A DNA stretch of 64,000 bases from Tethya wilhelma (lineage: Eukaryota > Porifera > Demospongiae > Tethyida > Tethyidae): positions 50,901 to 114,900 of the forward strand of contig CAXIPT010000046.1 in the NCBI GenBank assembly GCA_964030475.1, given 5' to 3'. Each line of letters opens with the position of its first letter. Positions within the stretch are counted from its first letter, which is position 1. A program made the translations under genes and the position numbers. The notes beneath the pieces were generated by a model. The model saw nothing but the letters and a program-made list of their open reading frames with translations, made no database searches and was not told where the DNA came from. This document shows positions 11,801 through 22,625 of the stretch, piece by piece.

Positions 11801-14459
11801 TTGCAGGCAACCACATGGTCTATTGACGACCTTTACCTATACATCAAAATGGCTAATATAAAAAGTACAGTATTTTATACCGAGAGTTTCAAAGCTGCCT
11901 AGATTTTGTTTGCTGCCTTTTTGCCAGCAAACGAGTAGAAAAGGACGTACTGTGCATGAAATGAAGTCCCACTATATGGTCAAAGTTGGCTCAATGCCTT
12001 TTGTTTGTCTGAAATCGCGTTCAAGTAAGTCAGTTAGGAAGGAAGGGAGAACAAATTGCACTGTTGTGGCTTCTCACGCAGCGCTCCCTGCAGAGTTCTC
12101 TAGAAACTTTCTGCCTGTTTTCTTGGTTAAAACAGTCAGTAAACTGTCTGGGGGAGGCTACAAAATGCATTTGAAGGCTTAGCTTTCTTTCCCTGAAAGT
12201 TTATAAGCATGAACATTTTGTATTGTGTCAATGGGACAGTCGGCCCATTCCTACTATACGTACTACCGTATGTATGATACAAACTTTTCAAGACTGTGTT
12301 CAGCTGTGGCATTATCTCATCAAAAAAGTTAATTTACCCACCAAAAAGAAACCTGCCGAGGAATGCCAAAGATATTAAGTAAAATTAAAGTTTATTTTTA
12401 AGCACAACAGGGTATTAAAATACATAAAAGCACCCCTTTTCTTATGTGTATACACATGCATGTACTCCATGGCACCCACACACCCACACACCCGCACACA
12501 AACACAAACATAAACATACACACAACTATATGTAGGATAGTCAATTCGGAAGGACTAAGACATTATTAAATCCTGAAAGATCCATTGTTACTGTAAGTTT
12601 TAGGATAAAAATAATCATTTACAGCTGCTATCATACAGTATTCATGATTGTAGCACTTTCTACTTAGTCTACATGTATGGGTAATAGCTAATATTATTGA
12701 TATACACTTGTATAATGTGATTCAGGCATGTACAGTCATTTCGTGCGTGAATTTCTATTTTTTAGGGTCCCACTACTAATATCAGTTTAAGCTGGAAAGT
12801 GGCTAAGAGTAGTGCACCATGTGATATGTCACGATCTGTAGATATATTAGGAAGGGAGAACAAATTGCACTGTTGTGGCTTCTCACGCAGCGCTCCCTGC
12901 AGAGTTCTCTAGAAACTTTCTGCCTGTTTTCTTGGTTAAAACAGTCAGTAAACTGTCTGGGGGAGGCTACAAAATGCATTTGAAGGCTTAGCTTTCTTTC
13001 CCTGAAAGTTTATAAGCATGAACATTTTGTATTGTGTCAATGGGACAGTCGGCCCATTCCTACTATACGTACTACCGTATGTATGATACAAACTTTTCAA
13101 GACTGTGTTCAGCTGTGGCATTATCTCATCAAAAAAGTTAATTTACCCACCAAAAAGAAACCTGCCGAGGAATGCCAAAGATATTAAGTAAAATTAAAGT
13201 TTATTTTTAAGCACAACAGGGTATTAAAATACATAAAAGCACCCCTTTTCTTATGTGTATACACATGCATGTACTCCATGGCACCCACACACCCACACAC
13301 CCGCACACAAACACAAACATAAACATACACACAACTATATGTAGGATAGTCAATTCGGAAGGACTAAGACATTATTAAATCCTGAAAGATCCATTGTTAC
13401 TGTAAGTTTTAGGATAAAAATAATCATTTACAGCTGCTATCATACAGTATTCATGATTGTAGCACTTTCTACTTAGTCTACATGTATGGGTAATAGCTAA
13501 TATTATTGATATACACTTGTATAATGTGATTCAGGCATGTACAGTCATTTCGTGCGTGAATTTCTATTTTTTAGGGTCCCACTACTAATATCAGTTTAAG
13601 CTGGAAAGTGGCTAAGAGTAGTGCACCATGTGATATGTCACGATCTGTAGATATATGTGCTGCTTGTACTGTTGATGGTGACACAGTTTATATCAGACCA
13701 AATGCGCTGAGTCAATGTTTGTATGCCTACAATTTAACTATCGACACCTGGTGTCAGCTTCCCAATACTCCAACAACGAACTGCTCCATTACTGTCATTA
13801 ACAGCAGATTAACAACCATTGGAGGTGGGAGAGATGGGCCCACTAATCAGCTTTTCAGTCTCATCGAAGAAAGTGATGGTAGGAGGAGATGGGTGGAGAC
13901 ATTACCACCTATGCCAGAGAAAGTAAGACTTACAAGAACAGTATGCTGTGACACACATCTGATAGTTGCATCAACATATTCACCATTGATTCAAACAATG
14001 AACTTGGCATCAAACAAATGTTCTCGTGTAGCTGATCTTCCATTGTCATCACAGCTATATGCTTTGGTTATGGCTGAGGAATATCTCTACATAGTGTACT
14101 ATAATTTTAGAATGTTTAGATGTTCAACGAATGACCTTATCCAGTCTACTGAGTCTAAAACTGCAATTCAAATTTGGACTGAACTAGAACATGTAACAGA
14201 CCGTCTTGCATGGTCTGCATATGTGGCATTTCATAATCATTTGATATCAGTTGGAGGAATGGATTCCCTAGTCAACCCTACTACAGTTGTTAGGAAGTAT
14301 TCTCCAGCCACAAAGACATGGGATGAGCTAGGACACATGAAGACACCTCGATATCATTGTTTAGCAGTTGTCCTCACCAATAATCGTTTACTAGTAATAG
14401 GCGGAGTTACTAATGAAAGAATGAAAACAAGAGAAGTTGAAATTGCTGACATTAACTGA
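5881..14459 (+). CDS. Death-domain, coiled-coil and kelch-repeat protein, paralog 2
   Basis: Six exons join in frame: 5881-6520, 9093-9188, 9480-9740, 9804-10399, 10509-10871 and 13575-14459, for 946 codons. Exons 1, 3 and 4 have exactly the lengths of those in paralog 1 (640, 261, 596), and all phases match. Residues 1-213 are the shared unrecognised domain with a Lys-Pro-rich start. Residues about 248-330 form the death domain, 333-652 the coiled coil and 653-946 the kelch repeats (for example VVRKYSPATKTWDELGHM). Introns 1 (2572 bp) and 5 (2703 bp) are greatly enlarged by mobile DNA, against 244 and 59 bp in paralog 1. A truncated copy of the start of exon 6 lies upstream at 12766-12847. 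Function as for paralog 1; partners unknown. Confidence 0.85.
7244..7318. mobile_element. Short MITE of the AGCCTCGTTCCCAGGCC family
   Basis: The right arm GGCCTGGGAATGAGGCTA and a weaker left arm (GGCTTCCTCGGC) match the ends of copies at 14877, 15969, 27353, 28754, 57453 and 58054. The copy is degraded and lies in intron 1 of the second death-domain/kelch gene. Confidence 0.45.
7380..8040 (-). pseudogene. Penelope-like retroelement remnant (GIY-YIG end)
   Basis: Translated on the minus strand with frame changes, this region gives TPYVRGLSERIRR, then LKGIMMAVFRTSNTLCSKLT, then VVYRIPCLECKSVYIGETER. These are the C-terminal blocks of Penelope-like elements leading into the GIY-YIG endonuclease. 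The 3' end at 7385-7430 carries the paired GACGAAGGTCCATG / CATGGACTGAAACGTC signature often seen after such ORFs. At least two frameshifts and a stop show it is dead. It sits antisense in intron 1 of paralog 2, which explains part of that intron's size. Confidence 0.7.
8101..8275. repeat. Cluster of related hairpins
   Basis: Three copies of a GGGGAAAAAGAGTGTG-like motif occur at 8101, 8191 and 8260. Two pair with nearby inverted halves (GTAACACTATTCTCTTCCC at 8118; CACACTGTTTTCCCC at 8231). No ORF is supported. It may be the terminal part of a decayed element. Confidence 0.45.
11335..12290 (+). mobile_element. Non-autonomous repeat element with head-to-head inverted repeats
   Basis: An arm at 11335-11425 (GAATGGGCAGTGCGGTAAAA) is inverted at 11565-11690 (TTTTTACCGCACTGCCCATTC). 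A non-coding body of about 600 bp follows, ending near CGGCCCATTCCTACTATACG. The same layout occurs at 27485-28690, and single arms or fragments occur at 22505-22625 and 33205-33285. No transposase is seen. It lies in intron 5 of the second death-domain/kelch gene. Confidence 0.6.
12042..13656. repeat. 809-bp tandem duplication, two copies that look identical
   Basis: Copy 1 (about 12039-12847) and copy 2 (about 12848-13656) match base for base wherever I compared them. The period is exactly 809, measured at three points. The junction shares TTAGGAAGG, suggesting a microhomology-based event. The unit includes the acceptor and first 82 bases of exon 6 of the second death-domain/kelch gene. Confidence 0.9.
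12766..12847 (+). pseudogene. Truncated duplicate of the start of kelch exon 6
   Basis: These 82 bases copy 13575-13656, including the preceding TTTTTTAG acceptor. If spliced in phase 0 the frame would leave the exon copy and stop at TAG 12910-12912, after 48 codons. This would remove the kelch repeats. Confidence 0.85.
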
Positions 14460-15331
14460 ATTTTAAATGGATTCCATAGTCTTAAAATCTAATCAGTTTT
14501 TGTAATTGATTTATTGTACAAACTCTATAATTATACTAACAGTGTCATTGAAATATCTAGATTTTAAAAGTAATAATAATATTCTGGAAACAAAACAAAA
14601 ACACTACATAATTCCACATTAAACCTCTATCATAGTTATGTAATACAAATAACAAGAGGATTCTATAGTTTACTGATTACAGTAATGACATTTTTATACT
14701 CCAGTTGACCCATGGCCACTAATCATCATGGCATGAGAGCAATTCGGTCTAGCACTGACCAAAAAAACAGACTGATTTTCTAGTAGTGTCTCTGATTTCA
14801 GCAGCAGCTGCTGGTTAAAACCAGAATGTCATCTACAAAGACACAAGTCTGCAAATTCCATGAAGTCCACTGATGATCGCCTCGTTCCCAGGCCTTCCCT
14901 GGCAAGTATTTTATATTTCGCGAGCTGCAAAATTAAGCCACGGAAGGCCTGGTAAAACTTCTCACGTGATGCTTTCGAAAAATAACAGAGAGGTAGTACG
15001 AGGCTACACTGATGATGCAGATGAAGGAAAGTAACTGCTGTTGTACTCAATTGATTTGACAAGCTGGGCTGCTAACACAATTATAAAGTGTCAGTCCTTA
15101 CAAACATTCTTATAGAAAAGAGAATTAAACAATATAATTATTGAGCAGCTAGCTTAAAGAAATAAAAACAAGGTATACATAGTTAAATTTATTCAATGCT
15201 ATAACCAATTGAAACTAAGTCAATTGCCACGTAACTTTACATTGTTGAATAACTTGAATCACATTTTCACAACATGCAGTTATACTCATTGGAGGCTGAT
15301 ACTCGTATTAGGCTAATCTGACTCGAATACA
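14460..15331. other. Gene-free spacer with one degraded MITE
   Basis: No coding region is supported. CCTCGTTCCCAGGCC at about 14880 and GGAAGGCCTGG near 14942 are inverted ends of the AGCCTCG MITE family. The polyadenylation region of the second death-domain/kelch gene must lie here, but I see no clean AATAAA just after the stop. Confidence 0.5.
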
Positions 15332-15968
15332 GTGCACGAGGACACAACTAGTATAACACTCTGGATGGGTCAACTGGTCAATTTTAGTAGCAACAGAGCA
15401 AGTGATGATGGTGGGGCCATAGCAACACATAGCGGTAGTATTATCATACATGATAGTGACTTCAGTAACAACAGAGCTGACAATTTGGGTGGTGCAATAT
15501 GGACAAACAAGGTAGTATTAGCTAGCATACATGATAATACAGCGAAAAATGGTGGTGCACCATGGACACTTAGTGGTAGCATTTACATACACGATGGTGA
15601 ATTCAGTAGAAACAGAGCAATTATCAGCTAGGGTGGTGCAATAGGAATTGAGAATAGTAGTATCAGGAGGTGAATTCGGTGGTGCAATATGGGCACTCAT
15701 GTTGTAGTATCAGCACAAAATTAATGGTAGTGATTTCAGCAGCAATACAGCATGCAGGTGATAATAGTGACCCAATATGGACTGTCAATGGTAGCACTGA
15801 TATACAATACAGCGAATTTAGTAAGAAGAGAGCAAAATATTTGGGTGGTGCAATACTGACATGGTGACATGATAGTATTAACATTCACGGTAGTGATTTC
15901 AATAGCAGCAAAGCAGATGAATTTGCAATTGGTGGTACAATATGGGCACTCAGTTGCAGTATCAGCAT
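15332..15968 (+). pseudogene. Beta-helix (Pmp-like repeat) protein fragment, left part
   Basis: Repeats of the type GGAIWT...SGSIxIHDSDFSNNRA recur at about 24-residue spacing. They are typical of right-handed beta-helix extracellular proteins with polymorphic-outer-membrane-protein-like repeats, which are abundant in sponges. Stops and frame changes interrupt the reading (for example after RNRAIIS near 15630). No start or signal peptide is visible. The coding track stops exactly at the 11-bp duplication 15958-15968 and resumes at 19195. Confidence 0.7.
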
Positions 15969-16743
15969 AGCCTCGTTACCCAGGCCATTCCCTCTTTTTA
16001 GTGTTTCACGCACTAAAAAGAGGGAGTGGCCTGGGTACGAGCAGTGGCGTAGCCAGGGGGGTGCTAAAGGTGCATTTGCACCCCCTTTTTTTCTGTCTTG
16101 CGAAATTTACGCGTAGGTTTTATAATGCGCTATTTTTTAGATTGTAATAATTTTTTGTGCACTTACTTAGTAGCAACATGTAAAGCAGTCATCTTTGGCC
16201 AGAATTCAATCCAGAACAATGAAGGCACCAAGGTGCTTAACCCTTGGTGCCATACCAATACAATACATTGTCACCCATGACAATCTAGCTACCAGTACGA
16301 TGAACAGTGGGCCCAGCAGAGGATACTAGCTACAGTAAGTTATAACTGTGGATGCCCCGGCAGACCGGGAGGCTCGCCGCACTAGCCACAGACTGACCGG
16401 CTACACAGAGAATATTGGTCATTAACAATGATCTGATTATCTATATATTAACTGCAAAGATATAGTCAGAGTACTAGCTGGCAAGTTCACATGACATCAG
16501 TGACTCAGTGATTCAGTCTATCATCAGCTCTGTCATGCCTTAGATTTAAAACATGAGCTTAATATATGCAAAACAGCATGATTAATAAGAGTATAGTGTT
16601 ATTGCTTGCTAAAGTTTACCTACAAAGTAAGTTAGTTGCCTTTCAACTCCTTCTGCATGCTTCTGCCAAGTAAAACTGGGCATCTTTTAATCGATTCTAA
16701 ATAACGCACACTAAGAAATGGGCGTGATTAGGGGTTGCGCACA

Positions 16744-18743
16744 CGAGATCAATTTTCGCGAGATCAACTCCCACGTGATCAACTCTTACGCGTTCAACTT
16801 TTCATCGAATCAATTCTTGTAGCAGCAACTTTTCACTGACTCAACTCTAATATAGTCAACTGAAATCAACTGCAATCAACTATCATCTATCCTGCCATAG
16901 ACACTGTCCTAGCCTAGGTCATGGACTTTCTTTTATCAATTATGATGCAATCATGACCTTCAGACTCAGTTGACAGCTTGACAGGCAATGATGAGGAGTG
17001 CTCACACATATAAGCAGGTGATACCGAACACAATGCCAGTTCATCTTCATCTTCTAACTTCAACGATTATGGCTCAATTCATTGAAACCAACCGAGGAGG
17101 GAAAAGTCTTCATTTTGAGGGGTATATTTATACCAAGATCAGAGCAAGTCCCAATGGCCTTACTTTTTGGAGATGTCAATCTCACAAATCTGGATGCCCA
17201 GCAAGAGCAACTTCTGAGGGAACAAGTGTGATAGTGAGAAAAGACCATGATCACCCTCCCAACCCGGCACAAACATCCTCCCATCTTGCCATTGAAAGGA
17301 TGAAGAAGAGAGCTCGAGAGGAAAGCACTTCGATGAATATTATATATGATGACCAGTTAGAAGTGCTCAGTCAAGAGGACCACTCTGCTGATGTGCTAGC
17401 ACAACTGCCTAGCCTAGAGTCTCTCAGATCCTCTCTCTACAGAGCTCGACATGAACTGACCCCCGCTCTTCCAACACACCGTAGAGATGTGAACCTGTCT
17501 GGCCGATACACACAGACTCGTAGCGGAGAAGACTTTCTTCTTATTGATGATGGTGATGACAACAAGCTGTTGATCTTTGCAACAGAAGAGAACCTGAGAT
17601 TGTTGGCTGAGGCTGATTCTTTCTACATTGACGGCACATTTTCCACCTGCCCATCCTTATTTTATCAGGTATACATACTTATTTTAATTCTGTATGAATT
17701 GATTGCCAAAAATTTATAAGTTTGTTCATACATGTAGGTTTTCACCATCCATATTCTTCTCTACGGTCACACATTTCCCATGGTGTATTGTCTCTTACCA
17801 AACAAAGAGAGACACACCTACAATCGCGTTTTCATGCTGCTTAAGGATGCTGCTATCATGAGGGGGTTGTCCTTAGATCCTGTTGTGATTGTCAGTGACT
17901 TCGAGTTGGCAATGGTTCAGGCATCCACCATTAATTTCCAAAACGCAGACCACCGGGGATGCTACTACCATTTTATGCAAGCCATTTGGCGCAAGGTACA
18001 TGGATATCCATATATACACAAAGTTATGCAATATAATATTGTGTATTGTTGACATTTATAACTGTTTATCGTTTTGTAGGTACAAGCTCTAGGGTTAGCT
18101 GCTGTCTATCGCAGTAGTGGAAGTGAGCTGAAATCATTTGTTCAGAAGATGGCTTCCCTAGCATTTTGTCCAATCACATACGTGAGACCAGCTTGGCTTG
18201 CAATCCAGCAAGAAGCACCAAACATTCCGAGAGTTGATGAACTCATTGATTACTTCTCAGCAACCTGGGTCTCTGGTAACTTCCCCCCATTGTGTTGGAA
18301 CTATTTCAATCAGCATCAACCACGTACCAATAATCATGTCGAGGGTTGGCACTCCAGGATGAAAAAGGTGATCAACAAGCCACATCCCAACATCTATTCA
18401 TGGATTGAATATATCCAGAGAGAAGAGGCTGTCACTTCAAGTAAGATTCAAAGCTACAGATCAGGTGCTACGAGCCGGTCTCAAAGACGTCGCTTAAGAG
18501 AGAAAGAGAAGCGGATGCATACTCTATTTGATCGCTTTAATGCTCAAGCAATATCACTAGATGAATATCTTGGAGCTATTAAGCACCTCACTGGACTATA
18601 ATAGTTGTATTTGTAGTTTTTGTTAGTTGATTTTGTTGCAATTGATTCTATTACAGTTGATTTCGTAACAGTTGATATCGCGCAAAGTTGCTTCGGTAAT
18701 AGTTGATCACGTGAGAGTTGATCTCGCGAAAATTGATCTCGAA
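16744..18743 (+). mobile_element. MULE-type element with TCAACT-repeat ends
   Basis: The inverted ends CGAGATCAATTTTCGCGAG occur at 16744 and, reversed, at 18743. Inside both ends short units with core TCAACT recur about every 15-16 bases (16762-16890; 18600-18740). The element encloses the FLYWCH/MULE transposase. I found no clear target duplication. Confidence 0.7.
17069..18601 (+). CDS. MULE transposase with FLYWCH zinc finger
   Basis: Three exons are inferred: about 17069-17668, 17739-17995 and 18080-18601, joined through GTATAC...TAG and GTACATG...TAG introns. Residues about 1-65 form a FLYWCH-type finger (FWRCQSHKSGCPARA, then HDHPPNP). The catalytic region follows: Asp in FYIDGTFSTCPS, Asp in VIVSDFELAMVQA, CYYHFMQAIWRKVQ, then TNNHVEGWHSRM holding the likely Glu. 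This is the Mutator-like transposase layout used for cut-and-paste mobility. The Met at 17069 is chosen because the finger starts just after it; an upstream in-frame Met at 16988 is possible. No stops or frameshifts are visible, so it could be recent. Confidence 0.8.
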
Positions 18744-19194
18744 GCTTAGCGCTCAGAGAGGCTGAAAAGCCTCAGATCTCAGGAACTACAAGGTTTTGTT
18801 GAATGCTACGTGTAATTTTTTTAGATAATATCGATTATTTTACCTTGGTGTGCCGCTTTTGAAGACTGGGCCTTCCGTTCTTGAGATATAGAGTGCAGAA
18901 AAAATCTGTCAGACAGACAGACAGACAGACAGACAGACATACAAAACGACTACCGTAACCCTTGCTGCGCATGCGCGCACCAAGGGTTAATTATTAGAAG
19001 CTTTCTATTTGCTGCTACAAGGCTTTAGAGAGCATTCGATCTAGCGAGCACGTGCTACTGCTCGATTTATAGAATGGGAGGGGCTAAAACTAGCTAATTA
19101 AATGAGTGTGGTTTCCGGTCACGCAAAATTTAGGGCGCGCTTTGCGCGCATCATCCCCCTTTTCTAAAATCCTGGCTACGCCCCTGACGAGGTT

Positions 19195-20279
19195 AGTATC
19201 AGCATATAATTATGAGAGTGATTTCAGTGGCAACACAGCTCACTGCATGTGGTGCAATACATACAGAGAGGGGTTACATTAGAATAAATTGTAGTAACTT
19301 CACTAGTAACACAGCTAGCAATGGTGGAGCAATAAGGACATTTAGGAGTCGTATTAGCATATTGTACTTGATAGTGATTTCAGTAACCATAAAAGCTAGC
19401 TATGGACGAGCAATATGGACAGACAGTGATAGTATTAGTATAACAACAGTATCTTTAATTGAAACACAGCAAACTCTCTTGGCGGCGCAATAAAAACAGT
19501 CAGTGGTAATGCAAACATTCACAGCACAAGCAATTTCACAAACAACAGAGCAGACCGAGATGGTAGTGCAATACCAACAGACAGTGTTAGAATTGTGGTA
19601 AAAGGCAGTACTATTAGTAACAACAGTGTAGCTTCTGCACATGATGGTGGCGCAATATGGATGAAGAATTGCAGCATCAAAATCCAAGTTTGGAATCTAC
19701 AAAACAACACAGTAGATAGAGACGGTGGAACCAGTATGTCTGTATGTCCAGTACAGAACAATTGGTGTGAATGGTCTCCTTCAAATTACAAGCAATTCAT
19801 CAACAACTGGTATAGTCCTTGCACTGAAGAGCGCATCAGTATTGTCTGGCAACACAACCATTTCAGAGAATAGAGCATCAATTTATGCTACTACATGACC
19901 ATAAAATAAGATTTTAGGGACACACAAACGGTAAATAATTCTTGGAATAACACTGGCTTATCAATGATAGAGGAAGGAGGAGCAATCACTGCTTTTCAGC
20001 AGAGTGAGATCACACTTAATGGAAGAGTTAACATCTCAGACAATACTGTAATCAATGGACATGGTAGAGCTTTTCTATTGCATGGGAGCAGGATTTATAC
20101 ACACAGAAATACACAAACCGCCCATCAGAGTGAGATAAACTTAATTGGCATCAGAACCATATCAGATAGTGGGGCTACCTGAAAAGGGGGAGCAATCTAT
20201 GCTAGTACCTCAGCAGAAATACTAGTAGAAGGGCAATTTGAGTTTATTGAAAACATTGCGGTGGAAGGGGCGGACTAGT
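19195..20279 (+). pseudogene. Beta-helix protein fragment, right part
   Basis: This continues the gene broken at 15968: NCSNFTSNTASNGGAI, DGGAIWMKNCSIKI and EEGGAITAFQQSEITLNGRVNIS lie in changing frames separated by stops. It resembles the minus-strand gene at 22625-24898. It is dead, both by the insertion and by many point lesions. Confidence 0.65.
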
Positions 20280-20319
20280 ATCAAATCTTGGAATTTATAT
20301 ACATAAACATAGGTGCAAG

Positions 20320-20451
20320 GCACTCACACACTCACACACTCACACTCGTGCACACAGACACACACACACAACATATGCACACGTGCACACGCACAAACAT
20401 ACATACACACACACGCACACGCACGCACGCACGCACACACACACACACACA

Positions 20452-20510
<59 letters not shown>

Positions 20511-20515
20511 ACTTA
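20320..20515. repeat. (CA)n-type microsatellite, interrupted
   Basis: CACA/CGCA/CACT dinucleotide runs cover nearly 200 bases. The open frames across it (His-Thr on one strand, Cys-Val on the other) are artefacts of the repeat. Confidence 0.95.
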
Positions 20516-20911
20516 CTCTATAGGTGTTGTCAGTAAAAGTAGAGCTGGCCAAATCTCTCAGTGGTGGAGTGGATATAGTCACTTGGAAAAAATTCTACAT
20601 GTTGGTGGGTGGATAGTGAAACAAAAATGAAAGCGGTATACTGTGCAAAACTAAAATAGATATCTTGAAAAATCAATGTAAACTTTTCTGAATTAAACTT
20701 ACCTTGATAATTCATTAAAACTCTTTAGGTAGCTGTGCTTCTTCTACTCTTGCATGCCTCCTTTATTCAGCTCATCCACTAAATTAATTCTCCTGCCAGA
20801 ACTACTGACATCTATGGCAGAATTTTCTTCTGAGATTTATCGTTTGGTAACTCCTGTCTCCATCAAGATAGATGTGGAGGGGAGTGAGTGAGGAAGAGTG
20901 AGTGAGGGAGA

Positions 20912-22372
20912 GTGAGTGAGGGAGAGAGAAAACACAGATCACTCTCAGTGGCATGGATTGACCTTGCGAATGCCTATGGTAGTGTAAGCCATGAGCTAAT
21001 TCAGTTTTCACTAGAGAGATATCAGGCACCATCTAAATTCCAAAGAACAGTTGAAGCTCTCTACTCTGAACTATCAGCTACTGTTGTGTCAGATAGGTGG
21101 TCAACTCCTTCCATCCCACTACAAGTTGGTGTTTACCAAGGAGACCCACTGTCTGTGATTGTGTTCAATACAGTGATGAACACTCTTCTAGATACCCTGA
21201 GAGAGAAACTACACCTTGGATATACCTTATCTAACACATCTTATACAGAAAATCTACTCCAGTTTGTAGACAATACCTGCATTATTGCCGAGACACCAGC
21301 ATCATGTCAACATCTTCTTTCGATCGTTGAGGAGTGGCTAAAGTGGTCCCATATGAGAGCAAAAGTGCCGAAATGCCATGCTCTATCGATTCAAAGCTCT
21401 TCTGGGAAGGTCATTGACCCTCAACTGACTATCTCAGGCCAATCTATACCTTTCATTGGTAGTAAAACCATAAAGTTTCTTGGTCTTCCTATACAAGTTC
21501 CACGGGACATGAGAAAGACAAAGGAAACGATTCAACAACGTCTTGCTGCAATGTTGTCAGCGGTTGATTCAACTGGGCTGACAAGACAGCAGAAATTGAA
21601 GGTGTACAGACAGGGTATTTGTCCACGATTGTCATGGTTATTGACAATCCAAGAGCTACCATTATCCTGGATAGAGAAAGAATTGGAAGCACCAACCACC
21701 AAGCTTCTAAAGAAATGGGCTGGACTGACTAAGTCTGCCACACCAAACCGCCTGTACCTCCAACGCAAATTTGGAGGTTTAAATCTTCCATCAATATCTT
21801 CTCTCTATAAACGATTGCAAGCATCAAGACATAGCAGTCTGCTTACATCAGCGGACCCAACTGTGAGGAGAATAGCAGAGGACAATCTACGTTCTGAACT
21901 TACAGTTACAAGGAAGAAATTCAAACCTGCTGTTGTTGTGAGAGAAGTAATGAGAGGTGACCCGTCTCACACCAGATCATCATTGAGATATGCAGTCAAG
22001 AAGGTGTGCACAGATTCTGATGATCAAACAAGATATGATCACCTTCTACAGCTCCCTCGTCAGGGTCAGATGAGTCGCATTGCAAACGAAACATCAGCTT
22101 CATTGTGGGCAAGGGCTATTGAGACTGTACCACCAGAACAATTTAAGTTTGCTCTTAATGCATCTCATGACACACTACCTCATAATGCAAATCTGTGTTT
22201 GTGGAGAAAGAAAAACACAGACAAGTGCCCACTCTGTGGTGAGAGACAAATACTGATTCACGTGCTCAATGCATGTAAGGTGGCTCTAAACCATCGACGA
22301 TACAATCAACGCCATGACAGTGTACTTGCTGAACTCTACACAGAGGTCAAGGCNATACCTGTCTATTTATAG
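20912..22372 (+). pseudogene. R2-type non-LTR retrotransposon reverse transcriptase, truncated at both ends
   Basis: Reverse-transcriptase blocks run in order: WIDLANAYGSVSH (motif A with Asp), VGVYQGDPLSVIVFN (motif B), LLQFVDNTCIIAE (motif C position), KCHAL and KFLGLPI. The C-terminal finger CPLCGERQILIHVLNAC is typical of R2-like and related LINEs. Fingers 1-2 and the RT N-terminus are missing upstream. The expected restriction-like endonuclease after the finger is cut at the N base 22354, where the frame ends after a few codons. Motif C reads FVDN in place of the usual (Y/F)ADD, so the second catalytic Asp is changed. The copy is therefore probably inactive. Confidence 0.8.
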
Positions 22373-22504
22373 TTTACTCCATTGCTTAGCCAAATAATTA
22401 TTATAATAGTGAACCAATGCAATAATTATGATAAGCTATGGTACTATTATAGTGTACAGATTATTGCAACACGACACTGAAAAATCCATATGAGGGTTAA
22501 AAAA

Positions 22505-22625
22505 TAAAAATGAAATAGTCATGTGCCGAAACTGAGACCCTACCTTGTTCCAATACTTTTTACCGCACTGCCCATTCCTACACTACTTATTTTTTCAAAA
22601 TTTTTACTACTTGTATAATTATTAG
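22505..22625 (+). repeat. Dispersed repeat arm (TTTTTACCGCACTGCCCATTC family)
   Basis: This single arm matches 11565-11690 and 27795-27910. It abuts and appears to truncate the 3' end of the minus-strand beta-helix gene just after its CPIGF/CNCKCDP segment. Confidence 0.65.

Larger units (their letters stand above)
16042..19186. mobile_element. CAGTGGCGTAGCC-ended DNA transposon inside the MITE
   Basis: The left end CAGTGGCGTAGCCAGG and the right end, reverse complement CAGGGGCGTAGCCAGG, are inverted and flanked by ACGAG (16037-16041 and 19187-19191). The 5-bp duplication and CAG(G/T)GGCG ends would fit a hAT-type element with short duplications. That assignment is an inference, since no hAT transposase is left. 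The inner part includes a second copy of the window-start repeat and (CAGA)n at 18907-18940. Confidence 0.65.
15969..19194. mobile_element. AGCCTCG-family MITE with an 11-bp target duplication, host of nested elements
   Basis: Flanking direct repeats AGTATCAGCAT lie at 15958-15968 and 19195-19205. The ends AGCCTCGT and ACGAGGTT are inverted with one mismatch. The MITE itself is only about 76 bp, a hairpin whose arms meet around TTTCACG near 16005. It is expanded by a 3145-bp insertion starting at 16042. Confidence 0.8.

Noticed and set aside
20288..20630. Open frames of 62-105 codons over the CA microsatellite
   Set aside because: They are simple translations of dinucleotide repeats on both strands.
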